Assembly (NCBI GenBank): GCA_038900335.1
Contig: JBBMRB010000004.1
Location: 62,001 to 126,000, forward strand
Length of the DNA stretch: 64,000 nt
Direction of reading: 5' to 3'
Origin: Rs1 sp038900335
GTDB lineage: Bacteria > Pseudomonadota > Gammaproteobacteria > Pseudomonadales > Balneatricaceae
In this document: positions 32,650 through 41,845 of the stretch, in pieces
Layout: each line of letters starts with the position of its first letter
Position numbering within the stretch: position 1 is the first letter of the stretch
Notes under the pieces: model-generated
What the model was told of the DNA's origin: nothing
Databases searched by the model: none
The model's input: only the letters and a program-made list of their open reading frames with translations
Program-made: the position numbers and the translations under genes

Positions 32650-34200
32650 ATGACTGCGCCAAGAAGCACCAAAGCACTGATTATCTTAGATGGGTTTGGT
32701 ATTGAAAATACCGAGTCTTCGGCAATAACAGCTGCTAACACCCCAGTGTGGGATAGTTTAATGGCAAATAATCCTAATTGTTTGATTAGTACATCAGGCT
32801 TAGCTGTTGGTTTGCCAGAGGGTCAAATGGGTAATTCTGAAGTCGGCCATATGAATATTGGTGCTGGTCGTGTTGTCTATCAAAATTTAACTAAGATAAC
32901 CAAGGCAATTGCTGATGGTAGCTTTCAACAAAACCCTGTACTGACCCAAGCTATGGATAAAGCCATCGCTAATAATGGTGCTCTACATTTCACAGGTTTA
33001 TTATCACCAGGGGGTGTTCACTCCCACGAAGATCACTGCTTTGCTGCAATCAAGATGGCGGCGGCGAGAGGAGTGAAAAGAATTTATCTTCACGCTATTC
33101 TCGATGGGCGTGATATGCCTCCTAGATCTGCACAGTCATCTTTAGCTAAGGCGCAAGAGTTGTTTGTGCACTTATCAGATACGTTAGATCAAGGTGGTGT
33201 CGCCAGTGTCGTTGGTCGTTATTTTGCAATGGATAGGGATAATCGCTGGGATAGGGTTGAGCAAGCGTATAATGCCATGGCTAATGCGCAAGCAACATAT
33301 ACCAGCTCAAGTGCGCTTAATGCGTTAAGTGAAGCGTATGATCGCGATGAAAATGACGAGTTTGTTAGTGCCACTTGTATCGAAGGTGTCGATGGTCAAA
33401 TAAACTCTGGTGATAGTATTATTTGCTTTAACTATCGCCCGGATCGCTCGCGAGAAATTACACGTGCTTTTGTTGATGTTGAGTTTACTCAGTTTAAGCG
33501 CAGTACTTATATCCAGCTGGCAGATTACGTAATGCTGACCGAATATTCAGCTGATATAAAAGCCAGTTGTGCCTATCCGCCTACGGCGATACACAATGAT
33601 TTGGGGGAATATGTCGCCAGCTTAGGTAAAACGCAGTTACGTATAGCTGAAACAGAGAAATATGCACACGTCACATTCTTCTTCAATGGCGGGCAAGAGG
33701 CAGAGTATGAAGGGGAGCAGCGAATACTGATTCCATCTCCGGATGTTGCAACCTATGATTTGCAGCCTGAAATGAATGCGCCTATCGTGACTGAAAAATT
33801 GTGTGAGGCAATTAGATCCAATACGTTTGATCTTATTATTTGTAACTATGCAAACCCTGATATGGTAGGCCACACAGGTGTCTTCTCCGCTGCAGTTAAA
33901 GCGGTGGAGGCAGTAGATGAGGCAATTGGTAAAGTCTTAGCGGCTATGGCACAAGTATCGGGTGAAACGTTAATTACAGCGGATCATGGCAATGTTGAAA
34001 TGATGCGTAACCCAGCGACAGGGCAAGCTCATACCTCACATACTATCTTCCCTGTAGGTCTTGTTTATGATGGTCCTCGTAAAGCATCACTAGCACTTAA
34101 TGATGGTGCTTTGTGTGATTTAGCACCTACTTTATTGGATTTAATGGGGCTTGATAAACCAGCAGAAATGACAGGGGTTTCTCTTGTTAAGAAAGGGTAA
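32650..34200 (+). CDS. gpmI: 2,3-bisphosphoglycerate-independent phosphoglycerate mutase
   Basis: A 516-residue Mn-dependent alkaline-phosphatase superfamily enzyme of glycolysis. ALIILDGFGIENTESSAITA and the phosphoserine site GNSEVGHMNIGAGRVVYQ (about 61-78) are at the N-terminus, with GVHSHEDHC, DGRDMPPRSA, NYRPDRSREITRAF and the metal site ITADHGNVEMM...HTSHT at the C-terminus. Length is normal (E. coli 514). GAGGA precedes ATG 32650. It overlaps the envC frame, and gpmI-envC-ctpA is a standard order. Confidence 0.97.
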   Translation: MTAPRSTKALIILDGFGIENTESSAITAANTPVWDSLMANNPNCLISTSGLAVGLPEGQMGNSEVGHMNIGAGRVVYQNLTKITKAIADGSFQQNPVLTQAMDKAIANNGALHFTGLLSPGGVHSHEDHCFAAIKMAAARGVKRIYLHAILDGRDMPPRSAQSSLAKAQELFVHLSDTLDQGGVASVVGRYFAMDRDNRWDRVEQAYNAMANAQATYTSSSALNALSEAYDRDENDEFVSATCIEGVDGQINSGDSIICFNYRPDRSREITRAFVDVEFTQFKRSTYIQLADYVMLTEYSADIKASCAYPPTAIHNDLGEYVASLGKTQLRIAETEKYAHVTFFFNGGQEAEYEGEQRILIPSPDVATYDLQPEMNAPIVTEKLCEAIRSNTFDLIICNYANPDMVGHTGVFSAAVKAVEAVDEAIGKVLAAMAQVSGETLITADHGNVEMMRNPATGQAHTSHTIFPVGLVYDGPRKASLALNDGALCDLAPTLLDLMGLDKPAEMTGVSLVKKG

Positions 34201-35356
34201 TTCACTCTCTCTTTATTGCTCTGTTTTAACCATCGTATTGATTGCATTTTGTTTAATGCAATCAATATCGGTTAATGCTGCGCAATCATCTGCACAATCT
34301 AAAGCCGAATTAAAAAAACTGCAAAGAACGCTGAGCAGTCTACAAGCACAGCTAAAAAAAGAGCGCTCAAAGCGTTCGAGCGAAGAGCAGTCGTTACAGC
34401 AAAATGAGCAAAGTATAGCGGCGCTAGCGCTAGAAATATCCTCGATAGATAAAAAACTAAAGCAACTTAATAATAATCTCGATGGTTTTTTAGAGAATCG
34501 CGAGCAATTACAGCTGCAGTTAGATCAACAATTGACTAATTTGAAATTATTGTTAGTTCAGCGCTACCAAATGGGTGAGCAGTCATCAATAAAACTACTT
34601 CTAAGCCAGCAGCAGCCTGAACAAATAAATCGTATGTTAGTTTATCTTAATAGAATTCAGCGCTACCAGAGTGAAAAAATTGTTAACTATCAGGCATTGC
34701 TTGCTAAGCAAGCGCAAAATAACAGTGATATTGATCAAACACAAAGCGAGCTGGTTAAAGATAAGGCAGCGCTACAAGAGAAACAAAACACGCTTGAGCT
34801 CACTAGAGAGCAGCGTAAAAAAACGATATTAGCCATTAATAGCGCCATTAATCAAAAACAAAGTAAAATAAATAAGTTAGCTGCGGATAAAAAACGGCTA
34901 GAGCGCGTCATAGTTACCATAGAAAAAGCGATTGCCAACACCAAGAAAGTTATCGATAAGCGCCCCTTTGCCAAGCTTAAAGGAAAATTACCTTGGCCTG
35001 CTCAAGGAAAAATAGCGAGAAGCTTCGGTTCTATCGAAAATAATTTAGCCTATGATGGTATTTTAATCAGAGGCTCACAACGCGCCGCTGTAAAAGCCGT
35101 GCATACTGGTAAGGTGGTTTTTTCAGATTGGTTAAGAAGTTACGGTATGCTGATTATTATTGATCACGGTGCAGGTTATTTATCGCTATATGGGCACAAT
35201 GATCAGCTTAATAAGAAAGTAGGTGATAGCGTCACCCCCGGTGAAACGATAGCGCTTGTTGGCAGTAGCGGTGGTAACCAGCGTGCTGGTTTATATTTTG
35301 CAGTTCGTCGAAATGGCCAATCAATCGATCCTAAGTCTTGGTTGTCTCGTCGTTAA
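34184..35356 (+). CDS. envC: Murein hydrolase activator EnvC
   Basis: A 390-residue periplasmic protein that activates AmiA/AmiB during cell division. A signal peptide (about 8-31, SLYCSVLTIVLIAFCLMQSI) is followed by long coiled coils (about 35-255) and a C-terminal LytM (M23) domain from about 280 (AYDGILIRGSQRAAVKAVHT; IIDHGAGYLSLYGHNDQL; GLYFAVRRNG). As in other EnvC proteins, the LytM zinc ligands are incomplete, agreeing with a non-enzymatic activator. The start is TTG 34184, inside gpmI (17-base overlap) with AGGGG upstream; no ATG would keep the signal peptide. Confidence 0.92.
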   Translation: MLRKGNSLSLYCSVLTIVLIAFCLMQSISVNAAQSSAQSKAELKKLQRTLSSLQAQLKKERSKRSSEEQSLQQNEQSIAALALEISSIDKKLKQLNNNLDGFLENREQLQLQLDQQLTNLKLLLVQRYQMGEQSSIKLLLSQQQPEQINRMLVYLNRIQRYQSEKIVNYQALLAKQAQNNSDIDQTQSELVKDKAALQEKQNTLELTREQRKKTILAINSAINQKQSKINKLAADKKRLERVIVTIEKAIANTKKVIDKRPFAKLKGKLPWPAQGKIARSFGSIENNLAYDGILIRGSQRAAVKAVHTGKVVFSDWLRSYGMLIIIDHGAGYLSLYGHNDQLNKKVGDSVTPGETIALVGSSGGNQRAGLYFAVRRNGQSIDPKSWLSRR

Positions 35357-35381
35357 TTTGTATATTGAAAAGAGAGTTGAT

Positions 35382-36716
35382 ATGTCTAAACGTTTCAGTC
35401 CCATTGCTTTTAGTTTATGTCTAGCTTTGCTAGGTTCGACAGTGAGTTCGATTACCTTTGGTGCAGAAAAAGAGCAGCCAGGTAATGATGTGTTGGCACA
35501 GCAAGAAGCCGCGATACCTACTGATATCGAGGTTCCTGAAGGCTTGCCCTTAGAGGAGCTAAGGCGCTTTAGCGAAGTATTTGAAAGTATTAAACGTGCG
35601 TATGTTGAACCGGTTTCAGATAAGAAGTTATTGGAAGATGCCGCCAGGGGTATGTTGATTGGGCTGGACCCGCATTCTTCTTATTTGGCTCAAGATGATT
35701 ACTCTGAGCTGCAAATACAAACCGCTGGTGAGTTTGGTGGTGTAGGGATTGAAGTGAGTCAGGAGGATGGGGTTATACGCGTCATCACACCAATGGATGG
35801 CACCCCAGCAATGAAAGCGGGTATTAAGCCTGGCGATATTATTATTAAAATTGACGGCGAGATCATTCAGTCAATCGGTGTCGATAAAGCCGTCTCTATG
35901 ATGCGCGGCGAGCCTGGATCAGAAATTATATTAACCATTGGTCGCGATGGCAAAAATGTGCCCTTTGATGTGAGTTTAAAACGTGAGTTGATCAGTGTTA
36001 GTAGTATTAGCCATCGTTATCTCGAACAGGGGTTGGGCTATATACGTGTCAGTCAATTTCAACATCACAGTGCGCGTGATTTAAAAGACGCATTATCGCA
36101 GCTGCAGCAAGATGACGCACTTAAAGGTCTGGTGATTGATTTGCGTAATAACCCAGGTGGTTTGCTAAGCGCTGCGGTTGATATCAGTGATGCCTTTATT
36201 GATAGTGGTACCATTGTTAGTACTAAAGGTCGTGAGGTAAATTCAAGTGTGATCTATGGAGCGACAAAGGCACTTGCTATCGCTGATATTCCCATTATAG
36301 TTGTTATTAATGGTGGCTCTGCCTCCGCGTCAGAAATTGTCGCAGGGGCACTGCAAGATACCAAAAGAGCGATTATTTTGGGAACAACCAGCTTTGGTAA
36401 AGGCTCGGTGCAGACTGTCGTTGCTTTAACGGGAGATCGTGCAATTAAATTAACAACGGCTAAATACTATACCCCTAGTGGTCGCTCTATTCAGGCACAA
36501 GGTATTGTTCCAGATATCGTGGTCGAGCAAGCTCATGTTGAAGAAAATAGCCCCCATGGTTTTAGAGTAAAAGAAAAGGATTTAGCGGGGCATCTTGAAA
36601 ATGCTGAGCAAGAAACCGCTAAAGTAGCGAGCAACCATTTGCTTGAAACGGATTTTCAACTACACGAAGCGGTTAATTTGTTAAAAGGTTTAACTATTTA
36701 CCAATCAATAAAATAA
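35382..36716 (+). CDS. ctpA: S41-family carboxy-terminal processing protease
   Basis: About 444 residues from ATG 35382 (AAAAGAGAG upstream); the frame is open further back into envC, but the ATG gives a proper signal peptide (about 1-27). Domains: PDZ at about 95-180 (GEFGGVGIEVSQEDGVIRVI; GIKPGDIIIKIDG) and S41 protease with serine in GGSASASEIVAGAL and lysine in TTSFGKGSVQT. It cleaves C-termini of periplasmic proteins. Third gene of gpmI-envC-ctpA. Confidence 0.94.
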   Translation: MSKRFSPIAFSLCLALLGSTVSSITFGAEKEQPGNDVLAQQEAAIPTDIEVPEGLPLEELRRFSEVFESIKRAYVEPVSDKKLLEDAARGMLIGLDPHSSYLAQDDYSELQIQTAGEFGGVGIEVSQEDGVIRVITPMDGTPAMKAGIKPGDIIIKIDGEIIQSIGVDKAVSMMRGEPGSEIILTIGRDGKNVPFDVSLKRELISVSSISHRYLEQGLGYIRVSQFQHHSARDLKDALSQLQQDDALKGLVIDLRNNPGGLLSAAVDISDAFIDSGTIVSTKGREVNSSVIYGATKALAIADIPIIVVINGGSASASEIVAGALQDTKRAIILGTTSFGKGSVQTVVALTGDRAIKLTTAKYYTPSGRSIQAQGIVPDIVVEQAHVEENSPHGFRVKEKDLAGHLENAEQETAKVASNHLLETDFQLHEAVNLLKGLTIYQSIK

Positions 36717-36758
36717 AAGCTGCCAATAAGCGGGGCTAGGTTATTTGAAGATGGATCA

Positions 36759-37937
36759 CTATTGATCATTAAATAGCCTGGAACTGATAGTAAAGACATT
36801 TATATTATTAGCCGTTACAGGGATTTGCCAAATAGCTTGTTGAGTATATTGCTGTGCTGGCAAAGAGCTGCTGATGATCTTGTAGTTGCTGTCAAAACTG
36901 CTTTTTAAACGCACATTCTTGGTATTGTCGGATCTGTTAGTTATTTTAAATTGTAAACTAACAATCTCACCATTAAATGTTTTTTGAGACGATATTTGGC
37001 GCTGTTCGATATCAATATCTTTACTAGAGCCCAGTGCTAGCGCTAAATCATTTGCTGTTTGTGAAAACAATAATGGCCCCTCACTAAGTAGTTGCCTCAC
37101 TCCTGTTGAGCGTTGTTGGTATAAGCTTGCTATGCCTTTGTTTAAGTATTTCAAATCCCCTTTAGCGCCATTGTTTATCAAGACATTAACGGTGGCAGCC
37201 CTTGTTGGCTGGTTGTTATTAATGCCAGCTCTAATGCGGGTATTGTAATGATAGCTGATAGTGGCGTTGAGCTGTTTAAGATCAAGAAAGGCTATTTTGC
37301 TAGTGTATTTTGGTGGCAGTGTTAGCTTATCAGGGTAAGTGGCTATAAACGATTTAGCGTTTGTTTGCTTTGCATTATTAAGCATTAGCAGGGCATTGTT
37401 AGTATTTAAAGGGCGGTTTTTGTTGGCGGGACTTTGTGATAATCGATCGTGCATAATAGCAACACTCGCGTTATTAAAGGTAGTGTTACTCTGATTGAAA
37501 ATAGTGGTGAATGCCTGTAACGAAAGCTGGTTATTAATTAAGGTTAGTACATATTGAGTATCGAAATTAACACTGTTAGATAGATAGCTAATTTGAATGT
37601 TTTGATTAGAGTTGTGACTTAAATATTTAAATTCAGCCTGTGGTGTTAAAGGGTGATTATTATATGAGATAGGGCCTATTTCACCGGCGCCGGTTATCTC
37701 GATGGCGCTATTTTGCTGATCAGTGGCAATATCGCTAAGGATAATGGAATCATTTTTATCAACGCCAGCTATTGTTCTTGTCTCTTGGATAAGTGTTTTG
37801 CCATTTGCTAATAAGGTTAGTGAAACATCGGTTTGTTGGGCGCTGCTGATAGTGAGGGTTTTCGAGAATACCGCAAGTGAGTACATAGATAGCGTTAGGC
37901 ATAGAGCGGATGTCAGGCTGAACCAGCTTAGTTTCAT
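36759..37937 (-). CDS. Exported DUF4139-like protein
   Basis: A 392-residue protein with a signal peptide (about 1-25). The layout follows DUF4139 proteins: an N-terminal strand-rich part (LLANGKTLIQETRTIAGVDK; SAIEITGAGEIGPISYNNHP), a central ISYLSNSVNFDTQYVLTLIN with LSLQAFTTIFNQSNTTFNNA, then KLTLPPKYTSKIAFLDLK, NKGIASLYQQRSTGVRQLLS and a C-terminal immunoglobulin-like part ending QAIWQIPVTANNINVFTISS. Similarity is faint. No catalytic motif. It lies 53 bases after the pseudokinase-SUMF1 gene on the same strand, so the two are very likely one operon. Confidence 0.6.
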   Translation of the reverse strand: MKLSWFSLTSALCLTLSMYSLAVFSKTLTISSAQQTDVSLTLLANGKTLIQETRTIAGVDKNDSIILSDIATDQQNSAIEITGAGEIGPISYNNHPLTPQAEFKYLSHNSNQNIQISYLSNSVNFDTQYVLTLINNQLSLQAFTTIFNQSNTTFNNASVAIMHDRLSQSPANKNRPLNTNNALLMLNNAKQTNAKSFIATYPDKLTLPPKYTSKIAFLDLKQLNATISYHYNTRIRAGINNNQPTRAATVNVLINNGAKGDLKYLNKGIASLYQQRSTGVRQLLSEGPLLFSQTANDLALALGSSKDIDIEQRQISSQKTFNGEIVSLQFKITNRSDNTKNVRLKSSFDSNYKIISSSLPAQQYTQQAIWQIPVTANNINVFTISSRLFNDQ

Positions 37938-37990
37938 TTTTCGGCCTCCAATTTGGTGCTTTAAAGCAGGTAAGTGGCTGTTATTAATAG

Positions 37991-39979
37991 TTAACTATTT
38001 AAATCTAAAGCAACTCTAAACCCCCAAGTGTTTCTTTTGGCATTTGGTGGGTGGCGATAACGGCTTGAGGAGCGCGTTACTCGGTCAATATCAAACCATG
38101 AACCACCACGCATACTACGATTTTGGCAGCCGGCAAGTTGATAAGAGCTACCGTCTTTTTTCGCTCGAGTATAGTCATTGCTATAGCAATCACTAACCCA
38201 TTCATCAACATTGCCATTTAAATCGTGAAACCCCCATGGGTTGGCTTTCATTGAGCCAATCGGTAATGGTTGTTTACCCCCTAGCGGGTCGCCACAATCA
38301 GTGCAGTGGGCATAGCCTGGAACGTTTTTATTTCCCCACCAATAATTTGTTTCAGTACCCGCTCTGGCGATATATTCCCACTCAGCTTCACTAGGTAATC
38401 GATAGGGTAGCTCAGTTTGTTTGGCAAGCCATAGCGTATAGGCTCTCGCATCTCGCCAAGAGACGTTGATTACAGGTTGGTTGCCTCTGCCCCAGCCTTC
38501 ATCATCGGGCAGTGCGCGTCCTGTTTGTGTCGCAAAAAAGTCATACTGAGCAAAGCTTACTTCATATCGAGCTAAAGCAAAGCTGTGTTTAAAGGTGACT
38601 TGATGTACTGGTAATTCATTGTCGTTGCCATCGCCAGTGCTATCGCCCATAAAAAAAGAGCCTGCAGCTAGAACAACCATATCAGGGCCATATTGGTTGT
38701 CAGGTAAGGGGTCGCGAAAGACACTTAAAGGAACTGCTTGAGATTTGTTTGCGCTATTTGTCTGTTGTTTTAATGCAGTGTTTTTTATTTCTAAGTCTTT
38801 AACTTCAAGTAATGTTTTCTCTATTTCTTGTTGTTGATTATCTATTATGGATCGCTGTTGTATTGCCTCATTGCGCCACTGCTCCAGTTTTTTATTAGTG
38901 CTGTCAATTTTGTCTGCACTGGAAATAACACCTAAAATAAAGCCGCTGGCTAGGCCTAACAAAAATATTAGTATCGGGGTGGCGATAGCAGGTACAGCAA
39001 AATTTAGGTGTTTCTTACCAAGTTTTAAGCTGACTTGCCTGCTGGCAAAGCTGTTAAATAATCCTGCTTTTTTGGTGGGTAGCTCATCAAGTGTTGCAGG
39101 CTCAGCATCAGCTTCTGCGGGGGCTGGGTCAGCGCTTTGGCTAAAAAACTGCTTAACGAAGTCGGCAGGGTTTTTATAGCGCTCACTAGGGGCTGGCGCT
39201 AGCGCTTTTTCTAAGCACTGCCATTGATCGTCACTAATGTCAGTCGGCCTTTCAAGCTCGATAGCTTGGCGTGATTCTGCTGTGTCATCAAGTGATAATC
39301 GGGCACCGCCAAGTAAATGAGTAGCAATAGCTGCAACCGCGTAGCTATCGGAGCTGCTGTCGAGTTCAGGGTTATCTAAAGCTTGTGGTGAACATGATTT
39401 TTTATAACTAAATACCTTGGATGGCATTTCTTTGCTGTAGTGAAAAAACTCACGCATAGAAAGTGGCAGTAACTTTACACCGCCTTTTTTATTGACAAAA
39501 ACGAACTGGCTCTCTATCGCGCCAAAAGGGGCGCGCCAATGGCGAGAGCAAATGTTCATAGCGGCTGTGAGTTGGGTAAGTAAGCCTTGGATTTGTTTTA
39601 GTTGTAAGCGGTTTTTAGCGCTAGTAATCGTTAGCTGTTCTAAGGTCAGGCCTTCAACAGGTTCAAAAGCGAAAAATAGTAGTCCACCTTTATGAATAAA
39701 ATAGCCATAGATTTCGGCGATATGAGGGTGTTGTATGGCTTTTGATCGAACAATTTGTTTTTTGAAATTAGCGAGGAAGTTCTTATGCTTTAATAAAAAA
39801 GGGTCTAGCATAATGAGACTGGCGTCTAGAGGTGTATGCGTGCTGATGTCGTCAGCTTGCCATAGCTGTCCTAACGGGCACTCGACTGGTTCACCGCGTA
39901 ATTCAAATTGGTGATGCTCAGGACCAATAAGCATACCCGCTGCTAAATTGGTGTAAATATCTTCTCTAGATTGCGCCAT
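37991..39979 (-). CDS. Membrane pseudokinase fused to a periplasmic SUMF1/FGE-sulfatase-like domain
   Basis: A 662-residue protein. Residues about 36-280 align in outline with Ser/Thr kinases (IQHPHIAEIYGYF; LLFFAFEPVEGLTLEQL; SSDSYAVAAIATHLLGG; LAPAPSERYKNPADFVKQF), but the VAIK lysine is absent (LIML), HRDxKPxN is replaced by FGAIESQ and DFG by LPL. A linker, one membrane segment (about 326-353), a coiled coil (about 356-410) and a SUMF1 domain (about 430-660: LAAGSFFMGDS; YRLPSEAEWEYIARAG; LNGNVDEWVSDCY; MRGGSWFD; GFRVA) follow. The SUMF1 part lacks the FGE active-site cysteines. The kinase part should be cytoplasmic, the SUMF1 part periplasmic. The DUF4139-like gene is downstream. Confidence 0.8.
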   Translation of the reverse strand: MAQSREDIYTNLAAGMLIGPEHHQFELRGEPVECPLGQLWQADDISTHTPLDASLIMLDPFLLKHKNFLANFKKQIVRSKAIQHPHIAEIYGYFIHKGGLLFFAFEPVEGLTLEQLTITSAKNRLQLKQIQGLLTQLTAAMNICSRHWRAPFGAIESQFVFVNKKGGVKLLPLSMREFFHYSKEMPSKVFSYKKSCSPQALDNPELDSSSDSYAVAAIATHLLGGARLSLDDTAESRQAIELERPTDISDDQWQCLEKALAPAPSERYKNPADFVKQFFSQSADPAPAEADAEPATLDELPTKKAGLFNSFASRQVSLKLGKKHLNFAVPAIATPILIFLLGLASGFILGVISSADKIDSTNKKLEQWRNEAIQQRSIIDNQQQEIEKTLLEVKDLEIKNTALKQQTNSANKSQAVPLSVFRDPLPDNQYGPDMVVLAAGSFFMGDSTGDGNDNELPVHQVTFKHSFALARYEVSFAQYDFFATQTGRALPDDEGWGRGNQPVINVSWRDARAYTLWLAKQTELPYRLPSEAEWEYIARAGTETNYWWGNKNVPGYAHCTDCGDPLGGKQPLPIGSMKANPWGFHDLNGNVDEWVSDCYSNDYTRAKKDGSSYQLAGCQNRSMRGGSWFDIDRVTRSSSRYRHPPNAKRNTWGFRVALDLNS

Positions 39980-40029
39980 GAACCCATATCTTTTAAGTAA
40001 AACATTATTGGTTAAATAATAGGATTTAA

Positions 40030-40049
40030 GTGATAAACCTTATTATCAC
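40030..40049. promoter_or_regulatory. Palindrome upstream of the pseudokinase gene
   Basis: GTGATAA (40030-40036) and TTATCAC (40043-40049) form a perfect dyad with a six-base centre, 51 bases upstream of the pseudokinase start on the minus strand. It could be a regulator site. It does not match CRP or FNR spacing. The rest of 39980-40249 shows nothing recognisable. Confidence 0.3.
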
Positions 40050-40249
40050 ATCAAAGATGCTAGCACTGTGATCTGTACTTATTGTTGTATCTTGCCGAAA
40101 AAACGAAATAAATGCAAAGATCTACTATTATCATTTACTTAGCAAAGCTTTTTAGTTGCTAGTTACGGTTGCAATTGCGCTAAGTTTTATTTAAAAAGGC
40201 TGATAAATAAGTAGTAGATGTCACTGACCCAAGTAGGAGTTTGGTTGTT

Positions 40250-40294
40250 AAAAACACCACTAAAGTCAGTATTAAACAAACTTTAGTGAGTGTT
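40250..40294 (-). terminator. Rho-independent terminator of kdsA
   Basis: On the minus strand AACACTCACTAAAG (40294-40281) pairs with CTTTAGTGGTGTT (40265-40253) with one bulge, followed by a short T-run. It starts eight bases past the kdsA stop. Confidence 0.8.
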
Positions 40295-40301
40295 GGTGTT
40301 G

Positions 40302-41150
40302 TTAAGCGCTGGTATCTAAAGGTTCAAAGTTTTTGATTAGCTCATCAACTGCTTTCATTTGTCGTAAGTAAGGTTCAAGTTTGGCTAGAGGTAGTGCGCA
40401 CGGGCCATCGCATTTGGCTTTGTTAGGCTCTGGGTGAGCTTCTAAAAACAAACCGGCAATGCCTTGTGCTAGGCCTGCACGGGTAAGTTGAGCTACCAGT
40501 GCTCTTCTGCCGTCAGCGCTATCGCTACGCCCACCTGGTATTTGTAGAGCGTGAGTCGCGTCAAAGACGATAGGGTAGCCGAATTCTTTCATTGTGCTAA
40601 AGCCTAACATATCAACAATTAAGTTGTTGTAGCCAAAGCTAGTGCCGCGCTCGCACAGGATTAGTTTGCTGTTGCCAGCTTGTTCGAATTTATCAAGAAT
40701 GTGCTTCATTTCATGGGGTGCTAAAAATTGTGCTTTTTTGATATTAATTACGGCATTGGTTTTCGCCATCGCAGCCACTAAATCTGTCTGTCTAGATAAA
40801 AATGCAGGTAGCTGAATCACATCGCACACTTGTGCTGCCAATTGTGCTTGCTCAGGTTCATGTACATCGGTAATAATTGGCACGTTAAAGGTAGCTTTTA
40901 TCTCTTCAAAAATTTTAAGACCTTCATCTAAACCAGGACCTCTAAAAGAGGTCAGCGATGATCGGTTTGCTTTATCAAATGATGCTTTGAAGATATATGG
41001 GATATTTAGTTTTTCGGTAACTTGGCAGTAAGATTCAGCTATTTTCATAGCAAGGTCTCTCGATTCCAGTACATTCATGCCGCCAAAGAGAATCATGGGT
41101 TTGTCGTTTGCAACGTCAATCGATTGAATTTTAATGGTTTTTTGTTGCAT
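40302..41150 (-). CDS. kdsA: 3-deoxy-8-phosphooctulonate (KDO-8-P) synthase
   Basis: A 282-residue TIM-barrel enzyme condensing phosphoenolpyruvate and arabinose 5-phosphate for LPS core synthesis. FGGMNVLESRDLAMKIAESY, FKASFDKANRSS, GPGLDEGLKIFEEIK, TDVHEPEQA, QLPAFLSRQTDLV, ERGTSFGYNNLIVDM and DATHALQIPGG are all in order. N26 in GMNVLE marks the metal-independent class. Length is normal. Monocistronic here with its own terminator. Confidence 0.97.
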   Translation of the reverse strand: MQQKTIKIQSIDVANDKPMILFGGMNVLESRDLAMKIAESYCQVTEKLNIPYIFKASFDKANRSSLTSFRGPGLDEGLKIFEEIKATFNVPIITDVHEPEQAQLAAQVCDVIQLPAFLSRQTDLVAAMAKTNAVINIKKAQFLAPHEMKHILDKFEQAGNSKLILCERGTSFGYNNLIVDMLGFSTMKEFGYPIVFDATHALQIPGGRSDSADGRRALVAQLTRAGLAQGIAGLFLEAHPEPNKAKCDGPCALPLAKLEPYLRQMKAVDELIKNFEPLDTSA

Positions 41151-41303
41151 TGTTCAGCCTTGTTATCAAGTGAAGATGGATGGTTGAATATCTGTTAGTC
41201 GCTGTTGTAGCGCTAGATAAGAGTTAATAGTATTACAGCTGAGTATAATTTTCATTAATAGAAAAGAAAGATAGCGTTTTGATCGCTTAAAGAGGTCGTT
41301 ACA

Positions 41304-41813
41304 ATGAGTGAAAAATATATAGATAACGAAAAGTATTTAAATGACTGTGAGGCATTGTTAAACCGTTTTGATAGTTTCATGCTCAGTACTGTTAATAACA
41401 AAGGTGAGCCGCTAGCTAGTTTTGCGCCTTTTGTTGAGCGAGATGGAATATTTTATATTTTCGTTAGCTTGTTAGCTGAGCATACAATGAATATGCTCGA
41501 TCAGCGTATTGCCAGTATCATGTGGATTGCAAATGAGCAAGAGAGTAAGAATATTTATATCAGGGAGCGTGCCGTTGTGCAGGTCAGTATCGAGCAGGTG
41601 AGCGATCAGCCTGTATTAGCTAACGCCGTGTTTGAACTAATGGAGCAAAGGCACGGTAAAACGGTGAATATGCTTCGTACCTTAAGTGATTTTAAGCTAT
41701 TGCAACTAACGCCGCAAAAAGGGCGCTTTGTACAAGGTTTCGGTAAAGCGTTTGAGTGGGATGTGAAACTGAAAAAAATGACCCATATTAGTGCAGATAC
41801 ATTGAAAAAATAA
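41304..41813 (+). CDS. HugZ-like pyridoxamine 5'-phosphate oxidase-fold protein
   Basis: A 169-residue split-barrel flavin/heme-binding fold protein. SFMLSTVNNKGEPLASFAPF (about 24-43) is the opening strand pair, with IFYIFVSLLAEHTMNM and IMWIANEQESKNIYIRERAV following; QLTPQKGRFVQGFGKAFEWD at about 133-152 matches the end of the HugZ/HutZ heme-degrading group. A role in heme or flavin redox chemistry is possible, but no heme-uptake gene is adjacent. GAGGT precedes ATG 41304. Confidence 0.75.
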   Translation: MSEKYIDNEKYLNDCEALLNRFDSFMLSTVNNKGEPLASFAPFVERDGIFYIFVSLLAEHTMNMLDQRIASIMWIANEQESKNIYIRERAVVQVSIEQVSDQPVLANAVFELMEQRHGKTVNMLRTLSDFKLLQLTPQKGRFVQGFGKAFEWDVKLKKMTHISADTLKK

Positions 41814-41826
41814 CAGGAAACCTGTT
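41804..41826 (-). terminator. Terminator of the DUF2788 gene
   Basis: On the minus strand AACAGG (41826-41821) pairs with CCTGTT (41817-41812) around a three-base loop and is followed by ATTTTTTC, which overlaps the end of the convergent HugZ-like gene. Confidence 0.65.
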
Positions 41827-41845
41827 GAGTTAATAAAGCTGTGGG

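Noticed and set aside
37991..38700. Active formylglycine-generating enzyme
   Set aside because: The active-site cysteines of FGE in the GGSW...C....C region are replaced (GGSWFDIDRVTRSSSRYR), and no sulfatase gene is near.
40030..40049. CRP or FNR/ANR site at the palindrome before the pseudokinase gene
   Set aside because: The half-sites GTGA and TCAC are 12 bases apart rather than six for CRP, and TTGAT-N4-ATCAA is not matched.
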